Shown piece by piece: positions 11,674-22,751 of a stretch of 64,000 bases of DNA (positions are counted from its first letter, which is position 1; each line of letters opens with the position of its first letter). Under the pieces are notes generated by a model. That model was not told where the DNA came from. It saw nothing but the letters and a program-made list of their open reading frames with translations, and did not search any database. This stretch comes from Xylona heveae TC161 (lineage: Eukaryota; Ascomycota; Xylonomycetes; Xylonales; Xylonaceae). The stretch lies in assembly GCF_001619985.1 (NCBI RefSeq), contig NW_017264198.1:496001-560000 (forward strand). The letters are read 5' to 3'. A program made the translations under genes and the position numbers.

Positions 11674-13144
11674 ATGGCTACAACACCCAGCAAGACAGGC
11701 AGACGCGTCCTTGGTGACATCTCTGTCAATACACCTTCGAAATTACAAACGATTCGTACCGCCGAGAAGGGAGGGGCATCACTCGCTGAAAGGGAGAATT
11801 ATGCTACAGAGTCGAGCGTGTTGGGCGCGAAGAATATGGGGCACACGTCGAAACAATTGCTGTTCGCACCTGGGAAGGATGGGAGCACTATTGGCAAGAA
11901 GCGAAGCATTCATGAGGTAGAGGGCATCGAGCAATGGTCTGAACCGCGTGAGGCGCCATTGTCAGAATTGACGCGGTCAAGACTGAGCGAAGAACGCGTC
12001 ACTTTGCAAAGACAAGAGTCGCGCGAGAATTCGCAAATTGCTCAGACACAACAAACAAACGAGCAACCATTGGATCAAGCCCAGCTCAATGATGAGCGAG
12101 TTTGCTCTGAAGACTCGACTGTACGCTGAGTACTCTTATTGGTGTTGTTATGATGAGTTTATACTGATGGATGGGGTACTAGCCAAAGCAAACGACGCCA
12201 GCACCAACTACAGAACATCTTGCACCCAATTCAGTTCCCTCAAACAATGATGCTTCAACGACATCAACTCCCCCACACAACCATGCGACGCCGCAATATC
12301 ACCCGAACGGTCCGGAGTCTGTAACGCAGGATTCGTTTTCGTCGGTCATCGACTATAGCCCACCCGACACGAGTATCACTGAGCAGCGGCAGCAGCAACA
12401 GTCTACTGAGTCCGCTCAATCTGTTCCCAGCGTCGCATCTGTACGTTTTCTATTCCCCCCTTTGTCTCTTTCCACATATCCTCTCTCTCAATGAATAAAT
12501 GACTAACAACATCTTCACAGCCCGCTGAAGCCTTGAAACTGCGACTACGAGTAGCCATGTTCAAGGTCCAGACCAACCAAACCAACGTCCCCCTCTCAGA
12601 GCTTCAGGTCACTCCCCGCACGATGGCTGCCCTCCTCACCGCCCGAAAGGCAATGAAGCAGTCTACTTCATCATCTTCCTCTTCTTCTGCCATTACAGAG
12701 ACACCTCAGACTCAAACTCAGACTAAGAACACGCCCTCTCTTCAACCATCTCCCGACTTTGCCACCGGCTCAGCGCTCCGTCGTCAGACCACAACGACAC
12801 TTGCATCTGCACCTGCACCTGCATCCGAGATACCATCCTCACCTCCTGCCTCAACGGCCAGTAACGAAGCTGAGGCCGAAGCCGAGGCCGATTCCGAGGA
12901 CAGGTCCAACGACCAGCAAGAAGAATATCGCACGCCCGTTGCCAAGAGGCAGCGAACGCCCAGTGGTGCCGGAGCCGAACAGCTCAGCAGTCCACCAGAT
13001 AGCCAAGAGAGAAGAAGAGGAGGAGGAGACGGAGGAGGCCGAGGTGACCAAGATCGGGACCTGGATTATGATGCTCACCTGACCAGTAGCGTCGTAAGAG
13101 GAAGGGCCGCTACGGGTTTACTCGACCTCATGACCATGGGATGA
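11674..13144 (+). CDS. Whi5/Nrm1-like G1/S transcriptional repressor
   Basis: Three exons, 11674-12120, 12183-12440 and 12521-13144, give 442 residues; both introns (62 and 80 bp) are phase 0 with GTACG donors. The protein begins TPSKTGRRVLGDISVNTPSK, a pattern of this family, and carries the short Whi5-like (GTB-type) motif in exon 3 at about residues 236-264: EALKLRLRVAMFKVQTNQTN then VPLSELQ. The rest is disordered, rich in S/T-P sites, Q, and an acidic C-terminal third (EAEAEADSEDRSNDQQEE). In yeast, Whi5 and Nrm1 bind SBF/MBF through this motif and hold back G1/S transcription until CDK phosphorylation; that role is inferred here. Which paralogue (Whi5 or Nrm1) cannot be decided from sequence alone. 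Confidence 0.82.
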
Positions 13145-14752
13145 TGCATGACTACGGGATAGATGTTCTGTCAATGCCTCCTCTTTTTTTTTTTCTCCTC
13201 CTTGACACTGTTTTCTTTTTTTCTTTTCCTTCACGCTATCTTCTTGTCCTTTCTTCACGATGAACCTGTGTTTACTCGTTCCAATACACTAGCTCGCATC
13301 CAACGTCCTCCGCACACTAAAAACGAGCTTGATTTCTATGGGTCAATATTATGCAAGAGATGGGCTTATCATGTCAAATTTCCATCTATCTTCTTTCCTA
13401 TTTCACAAGATCTTTTTGATTTTCCATTTCGAGGAAAAAGAAATGATACCGCTGGTCATCTTGACGCTTGGCTTTGCTTTCTTGAGATTTATCTCTTGAC
13501 TTTTTTTTTTTTCCTTTTCTCAGTTCCATCCCTTGACCTCTTTCTATCTAAACTGTGTTACTCGGCTCGATCCGATTCGATTCGATTCGATCCGCTTGAC
13601 CTTGGGCGTTTTAATTGCATTTGGACTGGCGCATTAGGCATAATCTCTCTTATTCTTTCTTTTTTCTAAATTTAGACTGATGATAAGATCCTTGTACTAT
13701 TATTTCACGCTTACTTTACCATTAAGTCTATTACTCTCTTGATTTATCCATTTTACTTCTACTTTCGTGATCTTCACTTTCATCTTCGAGTTGTAATTTT
13801 GTGTCACTGTCATGCATGTTCCCACTTCACTTATTGCGAGTCTACTTGTGTCGTGCGTATTCGGCCGTCGATCCCTTTTTCTCTTTTGCTTTGGTATCTC
13901 GTGCTCATACCTCTCAAAGACTCTTGAGGCAAAAGTTGTAACTTGGACAGTGGACATCATCGTCGTCGTCATCAACAACATCATCAACAACATCATTAGC
14001 ATCGACATCGTCTTTGTCTTCCATATAACGCATCCTGTTTTCCTCTGTTTCGCTTGAACCTACTCCATGTCTGGACATGAAAGTGGCAGTGTGGCAGAAC
14101 ATTGTAGAGTACCAGAGCGATACTACATTGTGCCAGCATTTCATCATTCCGTTTTTTCTTCTTCTTTCATGGTTCTGCCATTTACGACAAGTTACTCGTC
14201 CAATGTACGATATGTTAATGAAACTCAATATGACACCAAATTAGAAAGGGGAGAAAAACCATTTCAGCAGAATGTAGACGCAGGTCCGCAGATCACACAG
14301 GTCCACGGGTGCAGTATTCAGTAGATGCAATTTGGCTAAGTACAGTGGAATTGGATGAGTCCATTACTTCTGATTTGAATTGAATGTGCTTTACACGATA
14401 GTATCATGGTCATTTGTGTCCATGGAAAGGTTTATGCCTGGTTCTGCTGCAAAGTATCATGAAAGCCATCTTCGCCTAAACGTCATGTCTGCTTTCTGCA
14501 AGGCGTTATGAAACCTTTCAGGCGAGGGTTAGGGCCTCATGGAATCTCCATTTCTGTATCACAAGGGTTTGGTATTCCAGGGCCGGCTAGATCTCAAAAT
14601 GAATACCATCGAGCAGTCAAGCAGCGAGTCCGTCCTCTGGTTAGAGATAGCAAGCCGGAACTACTCTCTTAGTAGAGCGGGGAAGGTGATACAAAAGCGC
14701 GAACCGGGGTTCTTAGTTTGCAGGTTGACAAAATGATAGACACCTTCTTGGA
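13145..14752. other. Non-coding interval, pyrimidine-rich with short repeats
   Basis: Convergent 3' ends of the Whi5-like gene and the NLR gene. Contains T-rich runs (13187-13199, 13500-13515), a GATTC-type tandem at 13566-13595 and an imperfect CATCAACAA repeat at about 13957-13997. No gene seen. Confidence 0.65.
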
Positions 14753-17700
14753 TCAGCTTGATGTGCCTGGACTAACTTGGCTCGAGATCGTCCTTATGCT
14801 CATTTTCCGTGCCATTCGCTTCGCCATCCGCTTCGCCATCCGCTTCGCCATCCGTTCTTCAATTTGATCCAGCGTTTCATAATCTCTGTAACGAGGTCGG
14901 TCCTCGTCGTCATCTTCTGATGGCTTTGCACCGCGAGCGAGCAATTCCTCCTCAATCATTTCGAAGTGTTCCTTAATCCAGTTTTCCCACGTATTCTTAA
15001 TAACTTTTTCTTCAAATAACTTGTACAGCCGTCGTACTTCGCCTAGAATACTTCTGCGCCCACTGGCTCGTAGATTGACATCAGCACCAGCTTCTATTAA
15101 GACTTCGGCGACTTCCCACTGGCGATTTGCTATTGCTTGTTGAAGTGCAGTCCCATAATCTTCGTCAATTTCATTGATGTCAGCCCCGGCCTGCAGTAAA
15201 AGCCCCAAGTTTGTAGGCTTTATACGGTGACATTCGCATGAGGCTAGCGCTTGAAGGACTGTCCCATATTTTCCTGCAATCATGTGAACATCCGCACCGT
15301 TTTCTAACAGAAGCTTGATGATACGTCCATGGTCCCAGTAGGCAGCTGCATGAAGTGCGGTCCCAAATTCTCCGGCTATCCTGTTGATATCGGCACCAGC
15401 TTCCAAAAGAATTTGAACAGCCTCGAAATTTATATCTGCTGCGGCTGAGCAGAGTGCAGTGCCTTTGTCAGCGTGACATGCATTGACGTCAAAGCCCTGA
15501 CCTAAAAGATTGATCAGACAAGACGTGCTGAAGCGTGGTGGAAGCAATAATCCATATGATCGGATAAGGCTAAAGTTGGCACCGGCTTCAATGAAGATTT
15601 GTATGGCTTCCAAAAAATTGAAGCTTATAGCTTCTTCAATGATTGGAGAGGTTATTGGAGCACCCTTCCTAGTCAAGAACCTTACGAAAGTAGCATTGCA
15701 CTTTTGAACTGCCAGTTTCAGAAGGCTTTCACCTCTTGAATTCGCAAGATTCGAACTTGAATATTGTTCCATCAAGAAAGATACATCTTCTCTGTTTCTG
15801 ACTAGCCAGATCTCTGCCAACTGGTCGATCAATTTCGGTTCAGCTTTGTCCTGAATTGCGATCTCCATAAGCGTACGGCCCTTCTCCGAAAATTGATATT
15901 CAAATCTTTCAACATATTGCAATGCTTCTTTAAGCACCTCGTTGCCAATTCTCGTCCTCGCAGATCGGAAGAGCTCCACCTTTAGGCGCCAGTCTTTTTG
16001 CGAAGAGAATGCGCTTCCCAATAGGATTTCGCAGATACTCTCGTGACTCTTATTCGGTATTGTGGCGCCTCTTTCAAGTAGGAGCTGTACTGATTTGAAG
16101 CTGGCGTATCGCGTCGCTACCTCAAGCGGATAATAAAATGAGCTTTCGTACCTCGGATTCAATCGGCTGCTCAAATTAACATCCGCTCCTGCGTGGAGCA
16201 GGTTTTCGATAGCCTCGTCATCGCCAAGTCTGCACGCAAATAATAAAGGACTAATATATTCTTGATTTTTCTGGTCTTTTCGTCCGTCGGGATCATCGCC
16301 TCGTTGAAGTAGAAGTCGAAAAAAGCGAGGAAGTCGAAAATATATCGCGGAGGTAAGAGGAGAGGAGAGCCATATAGAAGTGTAACATACTTCCAAACTA
16401 CACATTGTCCAATCCATATCGAGAAAAGTCATTATCAGGTGATCCAGCTGTGACGGCTTGTTTTCGCTGTAGTTGACCATGTAGAAAGTCCAAGATGTTA
16501 TAGAATGGATAAAGAACGAACAATCTGATGCAAAACCATAGATACCAACTTCCCCGAGCTTATGTATCATGTAAATAATACAAGTTTTCGTCATCGCTTT
16601 GTATGCTTCTTTTTCCTGGATGCTGTAACGTTTCGCTACTGGCAATTTGCGGATACGATCTGATAGCAGAAATTCCTTGACAGAAAAATGCGCCAGTATT
16701 AATATTGGAATATGTCTCTGTTCTTCTAGTTTGACCAGACTGGAGCAAATTTCTTTCAATTGCTCATCTCTGAAATACCGTCGTCCCTCATCAATTTGAG
16801 GTGTCGAGTCTGCATCAGTAACAAGGATTGCTTGAAGATTTCCAAGAGTCAGGGAGCACTCGGAAAAGCAGAGCCACTGAAGAATTCTGAAAACATCTTT
16901 AGAATATTCTTCCGGGATACTATTCAAGATACGAGCATATGTCTCATCCAAGTCTTTGGGCAAGGAGTGCAGTGCCTTGTTGATTTGGTTGATATTTCTA
17001 CACCTTCGAAGGGTATCTAGCTGGCATGCTACCCAGCGGAACCTGGCAGTGTATCAGTCCCAAGGGGCGATATCTAAGCAGCAAGGGGGATCCGTACATG
17101 CCATTGGCCTTTTCCATTAGAGTTCGCCGAATCTCCAATTTAGAGTTCTTTGGAAAATCCTTCATCTCCTGGTCAGACTCGAGTTGCTGAGAGACATATA
17201 TTTCAATGTCAGCATCTACATCATCATTTTGAATAGACAACTGCAAGTTCGCCCGCAGTCCTAGAGTATCTTTGATATCCTGGAGATGTCGGCTTGTGAT
17301 GATGATGTGTAATCCTTGGACATCCCAATTGCTCGTTTCCACTAACGTATTCAAAACCTCCTTCCTATTTGTACATTCATCAAGAGCATCAATGACAATA
17401 AAGCAATTATCAAGCTTTGTCACAACCTTTTTGAAAATCTCAGCCGCTTTTCCCGAAGAGAGCCGTTGGCCACCGCTTTGGCAATGTATAGATAAAAGAA
17501 TGTTTAAGACATCCTTTGATTGGCGGCAAAGTTGAAGCAATATTGAAAGAATCATTTTCCCCCAATCTTGTTTTTCTCTTTCATTGAAGTCAAAATAGAA
17601 ATAGGCCATAAGTACCGTGGAACTCGAAGCGATTTTTGTAAGATCCTCAATGATCGTCGAGGACAAGATGGTCTTTCCGCATCCCGCCATACCATGCAGC

Positions 17701-18453
17701 CAGAGGACAGAGTTATGGTTTGTTTTCCAGTCTCTGTATTCCATACTTTGAAGAAACCACGTACCCGTTGTAGGCTGCCACCTCTTTCGAGCGGCCTCGT
17801 GATTGAAGGAAGGATCCGGAGCATTGAGCCACTGAATGATTACTTTCCATCCATCCTCATGCTGAAATGATGCAAAGTCCGTTTCCAGTTTTGCCATGCT
17901 CTGGCTGGTGGCTGCCACTGCCGTGTCCACCGCAGTCAATCTGCAATTTGTATCCTGCGCCAACAACCTGAATAAAAATCAGCACTAGTTAAGCTCTCCA
18001 GCTATCCTAGAGGGGAGCCCCTTACGTATTATCGACCGTCAAAGCCAAATTCAAGTTCTCTTTCAGTCGCCGGATCTTTTCGAGTCTAGCCTTAATTTCT
18101 TTCTCTTTGAAAGGCCATACGAGAGCTTTGGCTGTAGATTTCCAGCTAGTACCTGGTTCCAATCGCGACTTCAAAGATTCTAGCAAATCTTTGCATTTTC
18201 CAAGGGATCCGTCGGGTGTACTCATTTCTTCAAGTAGTGGCATCGAAAAGTGGGCCTGAGAACTTGCATGTGCTTGTGCTACCTTGAGCAGCTGTTTGAG
18301 AACATTATCCAAGTCACCGAGCTCGTCGATAAGCTCCATCGGCCCTTTAAACCCATCTCGAACACCCGTTACATAGTTGTAGCTGAGCTGTGTGACTGCT
18401 CCAGTAATTTGCAGAACTGCAATTATGCTTGAAACACCGCTGAGGGGGTCCAT
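14753..18453 (-). CDS. NLR-like STAND protein: Helo-like domain, NACHT, ankyrin repeats
   Basis: Exons 18453-18026, 17967-17098 and 17042-14753 give 1195 residues in one open frame. Residues 1-140 form the N-terminal domain seen in many fungal STAND proteins (MDPLSGVSSIIAVLQITGAV). The usual linker (WLNAPDPSFNHEAARKRW) leads to a NACHT NTPase with P-loop GMAGCGKT at 235-242 and Walker B FIVIDALDEC at 332-341. A helical region follows, then divergent ankyrin repeats from about 660 to 1090 (for example TALHAAAYWDHGRIIKLLL), and an acidic then basic tail ending in four RMAK-type units. Fungal proteins of this design sense non-self or intracellular cues and can trigger cell death; the ligand is unknown. 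All core nucleotide-binding motifs look intact and no break is seen. ATG at 18453 is the first in frame. A hairpin lies about 100 bp upstream. Confidence 0.88.
14810..14855. repeat. 12-bp tandem repeat coding RMAK units
   Basis: About four copies of a 12-bp unit (TCGCCATCCGCT on the plus strand) at the 3' end of the NLR gene. It keeps the frame and codes RMAKRMAKRMAKRMA. The near identity of the copies marks recent expansion. Confidence 0.85.
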
Positions 18454-18550
18454 GGATGTCACTGAGCTGTAGATGGAAAAGCAATCAAACTGTTCACGGA
18501 GTCATGGTTAAGAGATAGCAAAGGATCAAGGTTATCAGGTATTCACAGTG

Positions 18551-18587
18551 AGGCTGAGCATCGAGGAACATGCTCGATGCTCAGCCT
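18551..18587. promoter_or_regulatory. Perfect 15-bp inverted repeat (hairpin) upstream of the NLR gene
   Basis: Arm AGGCTGAGCATCGAG at 18551-18565 and its exact complement at 18573-18587, separated by 7 bases (GAACATG). It sits 98-134 bp upstream of the NLR start codon, so it could lie in the promoter or the 5' leader of that transcript. Function unknown. Confidence 0.8.
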
Positions 18588-19569
18588 TGTTCCTGGCCAA
18601 GTTGGTCACCGCAAAGGTATGCAGCGGCTTGTTCCAGATGATGGTCTGCGAATCCCAATGATTGGTGGTAATTTGCAATGCATAGTTGCAAGGGTATAAG
18701 AGGGTACATCATGTGTATTAAGACAGACAAAATGTATAGTCAATTGTAGAATTTGCTCTTTGAAGTTATCGAAATCTTGATGATATTCAGGTGTATGAAA
18801 TGGTCAGTTATCATTCAAGGACAACAATAAATCGATTAGCAAAAAGGGCAAATGAGAGAGTGAGTGAGACCATAGAAGGGAATGGTTACTTTCCACAGCT
18901 TCCGGTACAGTGGATTTGGAGGTAATTTGCTTTGTTATGCGGAGGTGTTTTGCTCAGGTCGGGGAATTTAGCTAACCTAAGTTGACATATCTTATCTAAG
19001 ATTGCTCTAGTAAGTCACCTTACCTTTCTTGGTACAGTGTGTTTAGCAAAACTCCGACGCCTCCGAGTAGCGGAGTCTCGACATCATATCTCTCTTCTTC
19101 CACTTAATAATCTGTCTCTTTGTCATCAGCACCATCATCATCATCGCTGCCAATCTCACGCAATCTCGTCATCCCCGCCACCTTTCCTTTCCCTACTTGT
19201 ACCTCATATTCTGCCCTACTCTCCCTCTCCACAACACAAAACACCGTCTTCATATTTAAAGTCCCGCCATCTCCCCGCGCGTGACTTTTTTTCTCAAACT
19301 CGCCCACCATTTCCTCCATCACTCGAGTCGGATACTTTTCCTTTGTCCAGCACCAACGCCGACAAGGATACCGAGCTACTCTTCCATTATTATCCTCGAA
19401 GCCTCTTACCACAACTACCAGGGGTACTAGGTTGTCGTCAATCGCATCAGCTACAAGACCAAACACTCCAACAGGAGCGAAGACAAGTCTAAGCTTCGCG
19501 CCGTTTGGAATTACGTTATTTTCAACTGCAGCAACAAGTGCAAAAGAAGACGAAAACGATATTGACGAA
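18588..19569. other. Divergent promoter/leader interval, NLR to glutaredoxin
   Basis: Non-coding by ordinary criteria. From about 18950 to 19569 there is no ATG in any frame, as expected for a leader under selection against upstream starts. From 19285 the frame of the glutaredoxin is open without a stop (see findings). Confidence 0.6.
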
Positions 19570-20089
<520 letters not shown>

Positions 20090-20498
20090 ATTAGATCATG
20101 GTCATTCTTGTCTAGAGCATTTACAATAAGGAGTTGCGAGTGGGGCGTGGAGTATTTCTGTGATAGATTAGTTGTGGGTGCAGGTGTGTGGAGTATACTA
20201 GAAACGAATGTATTAATATCCAATATTCAAGAACATTTTACTTGAGATGACTACTCACGCACTGTCTTCACTCAACAGATTCTCATGTCTCACGGCTAGC
20301 CGACAAACAGACAGTAGCAGATGTATAAAAGTTGTAAGACGAGTCCAAAGTTTTATGTAGATGTAGTCGTGGAAGCTGGAGTGGGGAATACTATACAGAC
20401 CCATATGAGTTCCATAAATGAACCGGAGTTAAAAGAATCAAGAGATGAAAAGAAAACAATATAAGAAAAGCCAAAGACCATAAGTCACAAAATAAAGC

Positions 20499-21923
20499 CT
20501 AAACAACCTGCGTAGCAACCGTACCAATTGGCCGCTCTACATACTCCATGACACCATGCACGACCGACTCGCGGGCGCCTTCGCTGGCGACCGTCTTGCC
20601 AGCGAGATAGACGAGCCAGAGCAAGTTGGCAACGCGGGGATCAGACACGCTTCCCATTTCGACCGGCAGAGCCTTCTTCTTCTTATTGTTGTTGTTGTTG
20701 CTGTTATCAGACACACCGGATCCGGCAGCCTCATCGTCGTCGTCACTGAAAACGTGCAAAGCGCCAGTCGAATCACGGGCCAAGAGCAACGGCGAGCCCT
20801 TGGCGAGGTTCTTCTTGCCGCCGCCCGAGAAAATGGCTTTGAAGGACTGCATGGCGTTTGCAAAGGCGTCGTCGTCAAACGCGGCCATGGAGGCTTTGTG
20901 CAGCCAGTTTGCGGGTGCCGCTGCTGCTGCCGATCCCGGTCCATCTGATCCTGGGGACGCAGCAAGCGAGCCGAAATGTGCAGTGCGGGCAGTCATATTC
21001 CTGACCCAGCCGTCGCGGAGATGCTGAAAGTCTGTTCCACGGGTGGGGACGACACGAATGACGGAGCGCACGCCCGTCTCGGCCAAGACGCGGGTCCAGA
21101 TTTCTTCGCTGTGGACAGGATCGAGAAGGGCATCGCGCAGTTTCAATTTCTCAGGCTGGATCAGGGTTGTCGCAATGCCGTTGGGGTCCACGCTTCGAAT
21201 GAGGGCTTGTTGGAGTTTCGCCACGTCGTCCACGGCAACGTAGACGCCCACGACGTAGACTTGGATGCGCAGGAAACTGACGGTTCGGATGCCGAGACCC
21301 ATGAGGTGGTATTCATTGCTGGAGGCGGTGGCAGCGGCGGCTGGTAGAGGCGCAGAGGCTGGCGAGGGAGAAGAAGAGCCATCGTTGAGAGAAAGATGGA
21401 TAGTCTTTGGGAAGACAGGAACATGGCTTGTGCCCGTAGGGACGACCTGAGCGGATTGTTCAGCGGCACTGGCACCGCCAGGGACGCCGGTAATGACGGG
21501 TGTGCTGCGGTCTAGTTTCCGCATGGGATCGTCCTCGGGAGCATCATTCTGCTGAGGTTCCGGCGGGACTGGGAAAACTCGGGTGAAGATAAATGTGCCG
21601 AAGATGGTGAGCGTGAGGCCGGCAAAGGCGAATTTCATGCGCCGCCGCCAGTACGCTTGGTGCATGTGCTCCAGCCGGTGGAGGGCAATTGGGTCCAGCG
21701 AGGCATTGGCACCAGGAGCCGTAGTTGTGCGTGTACGCCGCGGGTGGTAGTGTGCGCGTTGCTGAAATGGCTGGATGATACGGCTTCGAGGGCCATTCTT
21801 CGGTGCTGTTCTTGGTGTTGTTGTCCACGTCCGGGGAAGTGCGGTAGCTCGATGGTGTCGGCCCAAGCATTGGAATTGGGGCAATGCCAGTCCGGGGAGG
21901 CGAGCTGTTGCTGCGTTGTTCAT
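20499..21923 (-). CDS. aim18: AIM18-like mitochondrial chalcone-isomerase-fold protein
   Basis: Single exon, 474 residues. The N-terminus is rich in R, A and T with almost no acidic residues, as in a mitochondrial presequence, and a membrane segment follows at about 97-115 (FAFAGLTLTIFGTFIFTRVF). The chalcone-isomerase-like fold begins around NEYHLMGLGIRTVSFLRIQV and continues YVVGVYVA, IRVVPTRGTDFQHLRDGWVR, FSGGGKKNLAKGSPLLL and a C-terminal helix with NLLWLVYLAGKTVASEGAR. This order matches the yeast AIM18/FMP22 family, inner-membrane proteins without known enzyme activity. Inserts of polyA, polyD and polyN/K (NNNNNKKKK) are lineage-specific loops. Start at the ATG in 21921-21923. Confidence 0.88.
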   Translation of the reverse strand: MNNAATARLPGLALPQFQCLGRHHRATALPRTWTTTPRTAPKNGPRSRIIQPFQQRAHYHPRRTRTTTAPGANASLDPIALHRLEHMHQAYWRRRMKFAFAGLTLTIFGTFIFTRVFPVPPEPQQNDAPEDDPMRKLDRSTPVITGVPGGASAAEQSAQVVPTGTSHVPVFPKTIHLSLNDGSSSPSPASAPLPAAAATASSNEYHLMGLGIRTVSFLRIQVYVVGVYVAVDDVAKLQQALIRSVDPNGIATTLIQPEKLKLRDALLDPVHSEEIWTRVLAETGVRSVIRVVPTRGTDFQHLRDGWVRNMTARTAHFGSLAASPGSDGPGSAAAAAPANWLHKASMAAFDDDAFANAMQSFKAIFSGGGKKNLAKGSPLLLARDSTGALHVFSDDDDEAAGSGVSDNSNNNNNKKKKALPVEMGSVSDPRVANLLWLVYLAGKTVASEGARESVVHGVMEYVERPIGTVATQVV

Positions 21924-22751
21924 AATGTGCGGGAATTTGGGAACCTCGTGGTTATTCTCTTGTATGGGTAAAGTCCCCTAGAGAGGGACTGAGATTGAGG
22001 TTACCAAGCATACATCGGGTGATGATGCGATGGCAAGAGCTCGCCTGAGGTAAAGCCCGGGATTTCCTATTCAGGAAATAGATCAATTCTAAGCTTTGCC
22101 TTACGTACCTTTGTCGATGATCGCAGAACTTAAAGTATCACCAACGCATTTAATTTCGGAACACTCTCCATTGCTTTATCTTTAGGAGACCATCTAAAAG
22201 TGAAACATCTGATTTTATCAGTGGTATCTACATCTCAGACCTCTTGAACTGAGCTATATGTGAAATGAAAATGCAAACGAAATAATTTCAGCTGCAGGCT
22301 TTGCAGGATGAGCGAAAGACCGCCTTTAGGTCAGGATAGAAAGAAAAATATGCTGCTTCTTAAAGCTCCAGGAATGATTTAAAATGAGATATTTGCCTTC
22401 GAGGCTGAAAGATTTGACCAATGAAAGGGAAACAAAGTAACAGAAAACAAATGAAAGGGAAAAAAGGAATGAATGAATCGAATCTAGTCGAGATCGAGAA
22501 ACGCCAAATCGCTAAATTGCTTCTGAATGAATTGGATAGGCCGAGACTAAACTCGCTGTGCACGTGAATGCTCTTTCAATGAAAACCGAGCGCCAGGTTG
22601 GATATAAAGATGATCAAAGATCGACGATTAAGTGAGTGTGTATATCTGTGTCTTGTAGAGTGATTCCGGCCATGCACCATGTCGTTCCCGTTCTTGTTTC
22701 CACCGCCAATTGGCATTGGAGGATAGAGACCATATGCCGTGAGGGATTTGC
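21924..22751. other. Intergenic, AIM18 upstream and TeaR-like downstream region
   Basis: About 830 bp holding the AIM18 promoter and the 3' region of the TeaR-like gene. AT-rich; no gene or structured repeat recognised. Confidence 0.6.
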
